From positions 1-8,171 of the forward strand of contig JAJZWK010000068.1 in NCBI GenBank assembly GCA_021846725.1: 8,171 bases of DNA. Reading direction: 5' to 3'. A program made the position numbers and the translations under genes. This DNA is from Actinomycetes bacterium. Lineage in GTDB: Bacteria; Actinomycetota; Acidimicrobiia; Acidimicrobiales; JAMCPL01. Positions 1 to 5,564 of the stretch are shown here, piece after piece; the first letter of the stretch is position 1; each line of letters begins with the position of its first letter. The notes under the pieces were generated by a model. That model did not search any database. It was not told where the DNA came from and worked only from the letters and a program-made list of their open reading frames with translations.

Positions 1-1231
1 GGAAACTGACCCAGCTTCTGCGGAGCGCTTGGCAAGGCTGGAAAATGAGATGGCCAATCTGCGTGAGCAGGCAGATTCTATGATGGCACAGTGGAATACC
101 GAGAAGGAAGCTATTACCTCTATACGGGAGCGTAAAGAGCAACTAGAGGCATTGCGCAGTGAGGCGGATAGAGCCATGCGTGATGGTGAACTCACTACTG
201 CATCAGAACTACGCTATGGGAAGATACCGGAGGTAGAGAGGCAGATCGAGGAAGCAAGTAATCGTCTGGCAGAGGTTCAAGCTCATGGAGCAATGCTAAA
301 GGAGGAGGTGGATCCAGAGGATGTTGCTGAGGTAATAAGCCGCTGGACAGGTATACCTGTTACCAGGCTGATGGAGGGGGAGGTGGCCAAGTTGGTGCGT
401 ATGGAGGATGCTCTGCATGTACGGGTAATTGGTCAGGATGAAGCGGTAAGGGCGGTATCGAATGCTATCAGGCGTTCCAGAGCAGGCATGTCGGATCCGA
501 ATAGGCCTATAGGGTCGTTTTTGTTCATGGGGCCGACAGGAGTTGGTAAGACCGAGCTTGCCAGGACTCTGGCAGAGTTTCTCTTTGACGACGACAGGGC
601 GATGATTCGTATAGATATGGGGGAGTATCAGGAGAAGCATACGGTATCCAGATTGATCGGTTCACCTCCTGGCTATGTGGGTTATGAAGAGGGAGGACAA
701 TTGACTGAAGCCGTGAGGAGGAGACCGTATGCGGTGGTATTGCTCGATGAGATAGAGAAGGCGCACTCTGATGTGTTCAATGTCCTGCTGCAGGTGCTCG
801 AGGATGGACGTCTGACTGACGGTCAGGGACGTACAGTTGATTTTACTAATACGGTGTTGATCATGACATCCAATTTGCAGGTGGAGCCAGCTCAATTCTT
901 CAAGCCGGAATTCGTAAACAGGATAGACGAGATCGTACGTTTTGACCACCTTACCAAAGACGATATCCGTCAAATAGTAGATGTGTATCTGAAGAGGTTG
1001 CAGGATAGGCTGCATGATCGCGGTATTGAAATTGCAGTCAGTGATTCAGCCAAGGACTGGCTGGCCGAGCATGGTTACGATCCGGACTTTGGTGCGAGAC
1101 CTCTGCGTAGGGTGATCCAGCACGAACTGGAAGACCCATTGGCGCTTTTGGTCTTGAATGGCAGCTATGGTGAGGGATCTACCGTGAAGGTAGATGTTAC
1201 CGGTGACGATAGCAGGTTGGAATTTGGATAA
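1..1231 (+). CDS. clpB: ATP-dependent disaggregase ClpB, C-terminal part (5' end outside window)
   Basis: This is the last 409 codons of ClpB (Hsp100), the cytosolic hexameric AAA+ disaggregase that works with DnaK to pull polypeptides out of aggregates. The frame is open from base 2, so the gene starts upstream. The first ~100 residues are charged heptad-like sequence of the middle coiled coil, with the family motif RYGKIPEVE. Then come SRWTGIPV, Walker A GPTGVGKT (530-553), the pore-loop region GSPPGYVGYEEGG, Walker B VVLLDEIEKAH (from 734), sensor 1 (MTSN, about 863-874), the arginine-finger region NRIDE and the sensor-2 motif GARPLRR. The C-terminus is complete and stops with TAA. One oddity: between TSNL and FKPEF there are only about 7 residues, where homologues I recall have about 15-35. 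Walker, pore and finger motifs are intact, so I expect a working protein. ClpA/ClpC is less likely because of the coiled-coil insert. Confidence 0.95.
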   Translation, partial: ETDPASAERLARLENEMANLREQADSMMAQWNTEKEAITSIRERKEQLEALRSEADRAMRDGELTTASELRYGKIPEVERQIEEASNRLAEVQAHGAMLKEEVDPEDVAEVISRWTGIPVTRLMEGEVAKLVRMEDALHVRVIGQDEAVRAVSNAIRRSRAGMSDPNRPIGSFLFMGPTGVGKTELARTLAEFLFDDDRAMIRIDMGEYQEKHTVSRLIGSPPGYVGYEEGGQLTEAVRRRPYAVVLLDEIEKAHSDVFNVLLQVLEDGRLTDGQGRTVDFTNTVLIMTSNLQVEPAQFFKPEFVNRIDEIVRFDHLTKDDIRQIVDVYLKRLQDRLHDRGIEIAVSDSAKDWLAEHGYDPDFGARPLRRVIQHELEDPLALLVLNGSYGEGSTVKVDVTGDDSRLEFG

Positions 1232-1234
1232 CCA

Positions 1235-1310
1235 TTTGTGCATACCGGTGTGCCTATACCTTCCGGTCAGGTATGTCTATGCATCCGGTGTGTTTGTGCA
1301 TAACGGCGGA
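1235..1310. repeat. Short direct repeats downstream of clpB
   Basis: Three related words lie in the clpB-purA spacer: TTTGTGCATACCGGTGTG at 1235-1252, ATGCATCCGGTGTG at 1279-1292, and TTTGTGCATAACGGCGGA at 1293-1310. The first and third match at 14 of 18 positions. The region also has a short inverted pair, CATACC (1241-1246) and GGTATG (1270-1275), but no T-run follows, so an intrinsic terminator for clpB is not supported. The words could be operator half-sites for the promoter that should lie between here and 1365, or decayed tandem duplications like those elsewhere in the window. Their function is unknown. Confidence 0.5.
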
Positions 1311-1338
1311 TTGCAATAGACTTAATAGCTGTGTTTGT

Positions 1339-1351
1339 TAGAAATTTTCTA
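1339..1351. promoter_or_regulatory. AT-rich 13-bp palindrome upstream of purA
   Basis: TAGAAATTTTCTA is a perfect inverted repeat (TAGAAA, central T, TTTCTA) in the AT-rich stretch just before the Shine-Dalgarno-like AGGGAAG at 1355. A TTGCAA at 1311-1316 could serve as a -35 box, but the hexamer at normal spacing (TTTGTT, 1334-1339) is a poor -10, so I do not call a promoter. The palindrome sits where a repressor or activator of the pur operon could bind. A site this short and AT-rich can occur by chance. Confidence 0.3.
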
Positions 1352-1365
1352 GATAGGGAAGTATT

Positions 1366-1434
1366 TTGCCCGCGACCATAGTTATATGCCCCCAGTGGTC
1401 GTTCCAGCAACTTTCTACGCTTAGGGAGATATAG
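1366..1434 (+). CDS. 22-codon leader ORF resembling a decayed copy of the purA 5' end
   Basis: The ORF starts with TTG at 1366, has AGGGAAG at 1355-1361 as a possible Shine-Dalgarno, and ends with TAG 4 nt before the purA start. Its first 11 bases are identical to those of purA, and about 25 of the first 33 match. The peptide begins MPATIVICPQW where PurA begins MPATVVVGTQW. After a small deletion the two still align as QLSTLREI against KLTDLLAREM. This points to a partial tandem duplication of the purA start that has drifted. The purA Shine-Dalgarno (AGGGAG, 1423-1428) lies in its final codons, so its translation could couple to or compete with purA. It may be only a pseudogene fragment. Translation is unproven. 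Confidence 0.5.
   Translation: MPATIVICPQWSFQQLSTLREI
1423..1428 (+). promoter_or_regulatory. Ribosome binding site of purA
   Basis: AGGGAG lies 10 nt before the TTG at 1439. It supports that TTG as the purA start, together with the conserved N-terminus MPAT-VVVG-QWGDEGKGK. The spacing is slightly long. The site overlaps the last codons of the upstream leader ORF. Confidence 0.55.
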
Positions 1435-1438
1435 TAGG

Positions 1439-2719
1439 TTGCCCGCGACTGTAGTGGTAGGTACCCAATGGGGTGATGAAGGAAAGGGCAAACTTACCGA
1501 CCTGTTGGCAAGAGAGATGGACATGGTGGTGCGCTACCAAGGGGGTCATAACGCTGGGCATACCGTTGTGGTAGATGGTCAGCGTTTTGCGCTGCAGCTT
1601 GTACCTAGTGGAGTTCTGTATCCTCATATCACCCCCGTCATAGGAAATGGAGTAGTAGTAGAGCCGGCTACTCTGATAGAAGAGTTGGATGGCTTGTCGG
1701 AAAAGGGAATCGATACCTCTAGATTAGTGGTCAGCGGCAATGCCCATTTGATCATGCCATACCATCAAGAGATTGATCGCCTTACTGAGAGATTTCTTGG
1801 AAAGGCCTCTCTTGGTACGACGAAAAGAGGCATAGGTCCTGCTTATGCAGACAAGGCTTCCAGGGTAGGGCTCAGGGTGCAGGACATCCTGGATGAAAAG
1901 ATTTTTAGGCAAAAACTTGAATTGGTACTAAAAGAAAAGAATGCTCTCTTGGCAAAGGCATACAATCGACTTCCACTTGATATAGATGAAATTTGCTCGA
2001 AATACTTGGGGGATTACGCTCCAAGGATAGCTTCTATGATTGGTGACAGCGTTGGAATCGTGCATGAGGCGCTTGCATCGGGTAGCAATGTATTGTTGGA
2101 GGGTGCTCAAGCTACCTTTCTCGACCTCGATCAGGGAACTTATCCATTTGTGACCTCGTCTAATCCTGTAGCTGGTGGAGCTTGTACTGGTGCAGGTATT
2201 GGACCGAAGTATGTAGACAAGGTAATTGGGATCGCCAAGGCATACATTACACGGGTAGGAGCAGGTCCCTTTCCTACTGAGTGTCTGGATGAGTACGGAG
2301 ACATCCTTGTAGAGCGCGGTCAGGAGTACGGTACAGTGACAGGCAGGAAACGGCGCCCCGGGTGGTTTGACGCTGTAATGATGCGCCAGGCAGTGAGATT
2401 GAATTCTCTCGATGAGATAGCACTTACAAAATTGGATGTGCTGGATGTATTCGATACTCTCAAAGTATGCGTAGCCTATGAAGTAGATGGTGAGAAGTGT
2501 CTTTATCCTCCCTATCACCAATCTGATTTTCACAAAGCCGTACCTATATATGAGGAACTACCAGGATGGCATGCAGACCTGTCGAGGGTGACTAGGCTAG
2601 AGGATATGCCCGCAGCAGCATGTAATTATGTGTCGTTCCTTGCGGAGCAGGTGGGAGTTCCGGTGAGGTTGGTCGGAGTAGGCCCTGCACGTGATCAATT
2701 CGTCGAGTTCTGTCCCTAA
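1439..2719 (+). CDS. purA: Adenylosuccinate synthetase PurA
   Basis: This 426-residue cytosolic enzyme joins IMP and aspartate, using GTP, to give adenylosuccinate, the first step from IMP to AMP. The N-terminal signature QWGDEGKGK and the GHNAGHT motif place the catalytic residues at D13 and H41, exactly the positions known from E. coli PurA. Other family blocks are TTKRGIGPAYADKASR, LLEGAQATFLDLDQGTYPFVT followed by SSNPVAGGACTG, and TVTGRKRRPGWFDA. The length is normal and no residue I checked is missing. The TTG start is chosen because MPAT is where family members begin and an upstream AGGGAG is present. The stop lies 5 nt before purB, so the two are almost certainly co-transcribed. PurB also acts on the PurA product, a natural pairing. 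A remnant copy of the gene's 5' end lies immediately upstream. Confidence 0.97.
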   Translation: MPATVVVGTQWGDEGKGKLTDLLAREMDMVVRYQGGHNAGHTVVVDGQRFALQLVPSGVLYPHITPVIGNGVVVEPATLIEELDGLSEKGIDTSRLVVSGNAHLIMPYHQEIDRLTERFLGKASLGTTKRGIGPAYADKASRVGLRVQDILDEKIFRQKLELVLKEKNALLAKAYNRLPLDIDEICSKYLGDYAPRIASMIGDSVGIVHEALASGSNVLLEGAQATFLDLDQGTYPFVTSSNPVAGGACTGAGIGPKYVDKVIGIAKAYITRVGAGPFPTECLDEYGDILVERGQEYGTVTGRKRRPGWFDAVMMRQAVRLNSLDEIALTKLDVLDVFDTLKVCVAYEVDGEKCLYPPYHQSDFHKAVPIYEELPGWHADLSRVTRLEDMPAAACNYVSFLAEQVGVPVRLVGVGPARDQFVEFCP

Positions 2720-2724
2720 GCGAT

Positions 2725-4035
2725 ATGATACCGCGTTACTCCGTACCTAGAATATCCTCCATCTTCTCGGAAGAGGCCAAATTACAGCGTTGGTTGGAAA
2801 TTGAGTTGCTTGCTGTCGAAGGATGGGCATCCATAGGACGCATACCGGATGAGGATGCAATTGCTTTGAGGAAGTTGGCACCGGTGGTGGATGATTCATT
2901 CTGTAAGGAGGTTGCCAGACGTGAAGAGGTGACCGACCACGATGTGGCAGCTTTTGTGGATGTGGTGCAGGGAAGGGTCAATGCCCCTTCTGCTCGCTGG
3001 TTGCACTATGGTATGACATCGTCTGATGTAGTAGATACTGCATTGGGCGTGGCACTTGTAGAGGCTATGGATGCCATTCTGGATTCTTCTGCCAGGCTGG
3101 TAGCTGTACTGAAAGAAAAAGCTGAAGAGCATATACATACGCCTGTAGCCGGTAGGACACATGGGATGTTTGCTGAGCCTACTACCTTTGGTGCCAAGTT
3201 GGCTCTCTTCTGTCTACAGGCAAATCGTGACAGGATGAGGCTGAAGAGGGCGCGAGAAGGTATTGCAGTTGGCAAACTGTCTGGTGCAGTGGGCACCTAC
3301 TCGAATATAGATCCGAGAGTGGAGAGCTATGTCTGTTCTCGTTTGGGATTATCACCTGTCCCTGCTAACCAGGTGATTGCAAGGGATAGGCATGCTGAGT
3401 TGCTATGGGCATGTGCAATGGCGGGTGCTACTGTAGAGGCTATAGCGACCGAAATACGCCTACTGCATAGAAGCGACGTGGGCGAGGTGCAGGAGCATTT
3501 TGCCGTAGGTCAAAAGGGATCCTCGGCAATGCCACACAAGCGCAACCCTATCTTGTCAGAGCGGCTATGTGGTGTCGCCCGTATGTTGCGTGGCTATGTG
3601 ATTCCCGGTATGGAAGATATTACCCTATGGCATGAACGTGACATATCACATAGTTCCGTAGAACGTGTCATGCTTCCCGATGCCTGTCAGCTTACCTATT
3701 ACTCTCTCGATAAATGTGCCAGTCTGGTAGAGGGGTTGGAAGTGCGTGCGGATAGGATGCTTGATAATCTTCAGGTTCGCTCGCTCGGATTGCTTTTTAG
3801 CCAATCGGTACTTCTGGCTCTGGTCGAGTCGGGCATGGATAGAGATACGGCATATCGTATAGTACAGCGTGATGCCGCAAAGGCCGTAGAGACTGGCAAG
3901 CAGTTTCGTGCTGTCTTGGAAGAGGATGACGAGGTGTCTGCAGATAGCCATGTACTCGACCAAGCATTTTCCTTAACGAGAACTCTGGAGAATGTGGATA
4001 GATTTTTGGAGGCATTGGAGGAGGTGCGAGTATGA
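2725..4035 (+). CDS. purB: Adenylosuccinate lyase PurB
   Basis: This 436-residue member of the fumarase/aspartase superfamily releases fumarate from SAICAR (giving AICAR) and from adenylosuccinate (giving AMP), so it acts in both parts of the pathway encoded here. The fumarate-lyase signature GSSAMPHKRNP spans residues 265-275 and carries the mobile-loop serines 266/267. The histidines typical of the active site appear at H72 (TDHDVAAF), H94 (LHYGMTSSD) and H146 (AGRTHGMFAEPTTFG). The length is typical of the bacterial tetrameric enzyme. The ATG follows the purA stop by 5 nt with no clear Shine-Dalgarno, which suggests translational coupling. Its final codons contain a strong AGGAGG placed for the small ORF that overlaps its stop in an ATGA arrangement. 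Confidence 0.97.
   Translation: MIPRYSVPRISSIFSEEAKLQRWLEIELLAVEGWASIGRIPDEDAIALRKLAPVVDDSFCKEVARREEVTDHDVAAFVDVVQGRVNAPSARWLHYGMTSSDVVDTALGVALVEAMDAILDSSARLVAVLKEKAEEHIHTPVAGRTHGMFAEPTTFGAKLALFCLQANRDRMRLKRAREGIAVGKLSGAVGTYSNIDPRVESYVCSRLGLSPVPANQVIARDRHAELLWACAMAGATVEAIATEIRLLHRSDVGEVQEHFAVGQKGSSAMPHKRNPILSERLCGVARMLRGYVIPGMEDITLWHERDISHSSVERVMLPDACQLTYYSLDKCASLVEGLEVRADRMLDNLQVRSLGLLFSQSVLLALVESGMDRDTAYRIVQRDAAKAVETGKQFRAVLEEDDEVSADSHVLDQAFSLTRTLENVDRFLEALEEVRV
4019..4024 (+). promoter_or_regulatory. Consensus Shine-Dalgarno for the small ORF after purB
   Basis: AGGAGG lies 7 nt before the ATG at 4032, embedded in the last glutamate codons of purB (the full purine run is 4017-4024). It is the best-matching ribosome binding site in the window. 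It is the main argument that the overlapping 56-codon ORF is translated. Paired GAG codons could give this string by chance. Confidence 0.6.
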
Positions 4036-4202
4036 CTGAAATGAGAGTACGGGTCCCAGGTTCTAGCCTTGGAGGGGAAGTTGCTGATCTTGGGCCATTG
4101 AATATTTCCCTGTATCAGCTTGTAGTAGGTAATCGTGGCAGGCGCATGACAGAGGCCTTGGCAAGATCACTGGGTGATGTGGTAAATGGGATCAATAAGT
4201 AA
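4032..4202 (+). CDS. Hypothetical 56-residue protein between purB and purC
   Basis: I do not recognise this protein. It starts with ATG in a 4-nt ATGA overlap with the purB stop and has a consensus AGGAGG 7 nt upstream, the usual arrangement for coupled genes. The peptide begins MTEMRVRVPGSSLGGEVADL and ends LARSLGDVVNGINK. It is mildly basic, with no cysteine, signal peptide or clear membrane segment. Its middle (from GTT at 4080) resembles the purC start: a shared GCTGATCTTG encodes ADL in the same frame, followed by scattered matches. Its 3' part (4129-4165) is duplicated at 4199-4235. It may be a real small protein of the operon, or a coupling ORF assembled from duplicated sequence. The initiation signals are good, but the product may have no function of its own. 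Confidence 0.5.
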   Translation: MTEMRVRVPGSSLGGEVADLGPLNISLYQLVVGNRGRRMTEALARSLGDVVNGINK

Positions 4203-4235
4203 TCGTGGCAGGCGCATGGCAGAAGCTGTGGCAAG
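4129..4235 (+). repeat. 37-bp direct duplication, copies 70 bp apart
   Basis: Copy 1 is 4129-4165 and copy 2 is 4199-4235. Both begin GTAATCGTGGCAGGCGCATG, with one difference just after, and end TGGCAAG. They match at 33 of 37 positions. The 70-bp offset is not a multiple of three, so the two copies are read in different frames relative to each other's ORF: NRGRRMTEALAR in the 56-codon ORF and NRGRRMAEAVAR in the overlapping 26-codon ORF. The peptide is preserved in both, which suggests a recent duplication or selection on both frames. Confidence 0.8.
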
Positions 4236-4266
4236 GGTTGTGACAAGAGTTGTGGCAAGGGTCTGA
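4186..4266 (+). CDS. Possible 26-codon coupling ORF before purC
   Basis: The ORF runs from ATG 4186 to TGA 4264-4266. It overlaps the end of the 56-codon ORF by 17 nt and stops 2 nt before the purC ATG. A GGTGA at 4173-4177 could serve as a weak Shine-Dalgarno, 8 nt away. The peptide carries NRGRRMAEAVARV, then VTRV and VARV, so its tail is a three-fold repeat of V-A/T-R-V encoded by the 12-bp repeat. An internal ATG at 4216 is another possible start. It would keep ribosomes moving from purB to purC, where there would otherwise be a gap of over 200 nt. Nothing suggests an enzymatic role, and an ORF this short is easily accidental. Confidence 0.35.
   Translation: MGSISNRGRRMAEAVARVVTRVVARV
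4227..4262 (+). repeat. 12-bp tandem repeat, three copies, next to the purC start
   Basis: TGTGGCAAGGGT (4227-4238), TGTGACAAGAGT (4239-4250) and TGTGGCAAGGGT (4251-4262) follow one another directly. The outer copies are identical and the middle differs at two positions. Each contains a purine run like a Shine-Dalgarno (AAGGG or AAGAG). The last one, AAGGG at 4257-4261, is 7 nt before the purC ATG and is probably its ribosome binding site. The array thus presents one working and two decoy or standby sites. Copy number changes would keep the reading frame. Confidence 0.8.
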
Positions 4267-4268
4267 AT

Positions 4269-5156
4269 ATGGCTGATCTTGAATTATTGAGTAGCGGAAA
4301 GGTCAGGGATATATATCGTTGCGGCGATGGGATGCTTCTGATGGTTGCCAGTGATAGAATATCGGCATTCGATGTAGTACTAGAAGAGGCCATACCACAA
4401 AAGGGTAGAGTGCTTACCTCCATGTCTACTTACTGGATGAACGAGCTCAGGGAAGTGGCACCAAATCATTTGGTAGCTGTCGACCCAGAGTCCTTTCCCG
4501 ATGTTGTCAAGCAGGCAGACAATGTGGATTGGCGTTCTGGTAGGGCTATGGTGGTCAGGCAAGCCGAGATGCTGCCAGTGGAATGTATAGTAAGGGGGTT
4601 TCTTGCCGGATCGGCATGGAAGGAGTACAGCACGTCGGGGACTATTCATAAAATGCCTGTTTCTGCGGGCTTGGAGCTTGGTAGTCGCCTGCCTGAGCCG
4701 TTGTTTACCCCATCTACCAAAGCCACTACTGGTCATGATGAGAATATATCATATAATGATATGGTTAATATCGTGGGAGAAGATGTAGCAGATAAGGCAA
4801 AGAGGATCTGCCTGGATGCTTATAACCTGGCAGCACAGCAGGCTCAGTCACGTGGCTTTCTGGTGGCCGACACTAAGTTTGAACTTGGCTTTGTGGATGG
4901 GGTTCTTACCCTGTCAGATGAGGTACTTACACCCGACTCTTCACGATTTTGGAAAGAAGACGACTGGCAGCCCGGTACCGATTTACCCTCTTACGACAAA
5001 CAACCAGTCAGAGACTGGCTCGAATCCACTGGATGGAATAAAGTTCCACCTCCTCCCAACTTGCCTGAGGATGTGGTCGAGTCTACATCTCGTCGGTACA
5101 TCACTGCATATGAGGCTATTACACTTAATAAACTAGATGATTGGTATGGTGCATAG
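4269..5156 (+). CDS. purC: SAICAR synthetase PurC
   Basis: Phosphoribosylaminoimidazole-succinocarboxamide synthase, 295 residues, condenses CAIR with aspartate using ATP to give SAICAR, which PurB then cleaves. Visible motifs are SGKVRDIY near the N-terminus (nucleotide site), SDRISAFDV, signature VECIVRGFLAGSAWKEY at 104-120, TGHDENIS, and ADTKFELG at 200-207, followed by LSDEVLTPDSSRFW. The C-terminal extension with RDWLESTGWNKVPPPPNLP is the form I associate with actinobacterial and related enzymes; E. coli PurC is shorter. The ATG start has AAGGG 7 nt upstream, the last unit of a 12-bp repeat. purS begins 2 nt after the stop. Sequence similar to the first codons of this gene also occurs upstream, around 4080-4150. 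Confidence 0.97.
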   Translation: MADLELLSSGKVRDIYRCGDGMLLMVASDRISAFDVVLEEAIPQKGRVLTSMSTYWMNELREVAPNHLVAVDPESFPDVVKQADNVDWRSGRAMVVRQAEMLPVECIVRGFLAGSAWKEYSTSGTIHKMPVSAGLELGSRLPEPLFTPSTKATTGHDENISYNDMVNIVGEDVADKAKRICLDAYNLAAQQAQSRGFLVADTKFELGFVDGVLTLSDEVLTPDSSRFWKEDDWQPGTDLPSYDKQPVRDWLESTGWNKVPPPPNLPEDVVESTSRRYITAYEAITLNKLDDWYGA

Positions 5157-5158
5157 AG

Positions 5159-5428
5159 GTGCTTTACGAACTTAGTGTGGAGATAATGCCAAAGCCCGGT
5201 ATAGCAGATCCGGAGGGAGCAACGATACTACGAGCTCTGCATGCACTAGGTTTCGACGTTACAAGGCGAGTTGCAGTAGGTAAGGTAATCAAATTACAGG
5301 TAGAGGCAGATGCTGGTGAAGAAGCACTGCAAATTGTCGAGAGCATGGCTGCTAAGTTGTTGGCAAATCCGGTCATAGAGGTTGCCCATGTATCGCTTGT
5401 CCAAGAGCACGTGGCAAGCACGGATTAG
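5159..5428 (+). CDS. purS: FGAM synthase subunit PurS
   Basis: PurS is a small cytosolic subunit that dimerises and bridges the amidotransferase PurQ and the synthetase PurL in the complex converting FGAR to FGAM. The 89-residue product has the family pattern: a first strand ELSVEIMPKPGIADPEG, then AL-ALGFDVTRRVAVGKVIKL and a C-terminal helix (EEALQIVESMAAKLLANPVI) and strand. I chose GTG 5159 over TTG 5141 because family members begin a few residues before the first strand, and because it leaves 2 nt after the purC stop. There is no clear Shine-Dalgarno, so coupling to purC is likely. Its TAG stop is followed directly, in the same frame, by an ATG and 43 open codons. Readthrough would therefore add a repeat tail to PurS. 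Confidence 0.93.
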   Translation: MLYELSVEIMPKPGIADPEGATILRALHALGFDVTRRVAVGKVIKLQVEADAGEEALQIVESMAAKLLANPVIEVAHVSLVQEHVASTD

Positions 5429-5560
5429 ATGGTCGGCATGGGTCAAGTGTCTGGCATGGGTCAGGTAGCCGGCGTTGCTCAGGTAGTAAGCGTTGGCCAG
5501 GTGCCTGGAGTGAGTCAAGTGGCTTGCGTTGGTCAGATATCTGGAGTGAGTCAGAGGTAG
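5429..5560 (+). CDS. Hypothetical 43-residue hexapeptide-repeat ORF between purS and purQ
   Basis: The ATG abuts the purS stop (TAG-ATG) in the same frame, and the ORF ends with TAG 4 nt before the purQ start, so it exactly fills the spacer. After M it is seven hexapeptides: VGMGQV, SGMGQV, AGVAQV, VSVGQV, PGVSQV, ACVGQI, SGVSQR. Glutamine at position 5 is invariant while its codon switches between CAA and CAG. Valine 6 uses GTG and GTA, glycine 2 GGC and GGA, and glycine 4 GGT and GGC. Such silent change argues for selection on the peptide. No known family comes to mind. The pattern loosely fits the [LIV]-G/A-x-x-small-x rhythm of left-handed beta helices, but it is far too short for that fold. 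It could be a separate peptide, a readthrough tail of PurS, or a relay ORF. Confidence 0.5.
   Translation: MVGMGQVSGMGQVAGVAQVVSVGQVPGVSQVACVGQISGVSQR
5432..5557 (+). repeat. Seven tandem 18-bp units
   Basis: The array of 7 x 18 = 126 bp has the consensus NNNGGNRTKRGTCARGTR. The best-matching neighbours are units 1 and 2 (core GGCATGGGTCA) and units 5 and 7 (core GGAGTGAGTCA). The array fills the purS-purQ spacer without breaking the frame. Unit 7 ends in AGAGG, which acts as the purQ Shine-Dalgarno. There are no spacers and no dyad symmetry, so it is a coding-type minisatellite and not a CRISPR array. Confidence 0.88.
5553..5557 (+). promoter_or_regulatory. Ribosome binding site of purQ
   Basis: AGAGG lies 7 nt before the GTG at 5565 and decides that start. 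It sits inside the last 18-bp repeat unit. Confidence 0.65.
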
Positions 5561-5564
5561 TGCA

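Noticed and set aside
1241..1275. Intrinsic terminator after clpB
   Set aside because: The CATACC/GGTATG stem is short with a long loop, and no T-run follows.
1928..2533. 201-codon reverse-strand ORF inside purA
   Set aside because: It lies wholly within the purA coding region and has no recognisable motif. The other long reverse-strand frames in clpB, purB, purC and purQ were rejected for the same reason.
5141..5158. TTG 5141 as the purS start
   Set aside because: It would overlap the end of purC by 16 nt and add six residues (MVWCIE) not typical of the family; GTG 5159 fits the family N-terminus.
5432..5557. CRISPR-like array between purS and purQ
   Set aside because: The units are 18 bp and contiguous with no spacers, and the frame is coding. 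It is a minisatellite.
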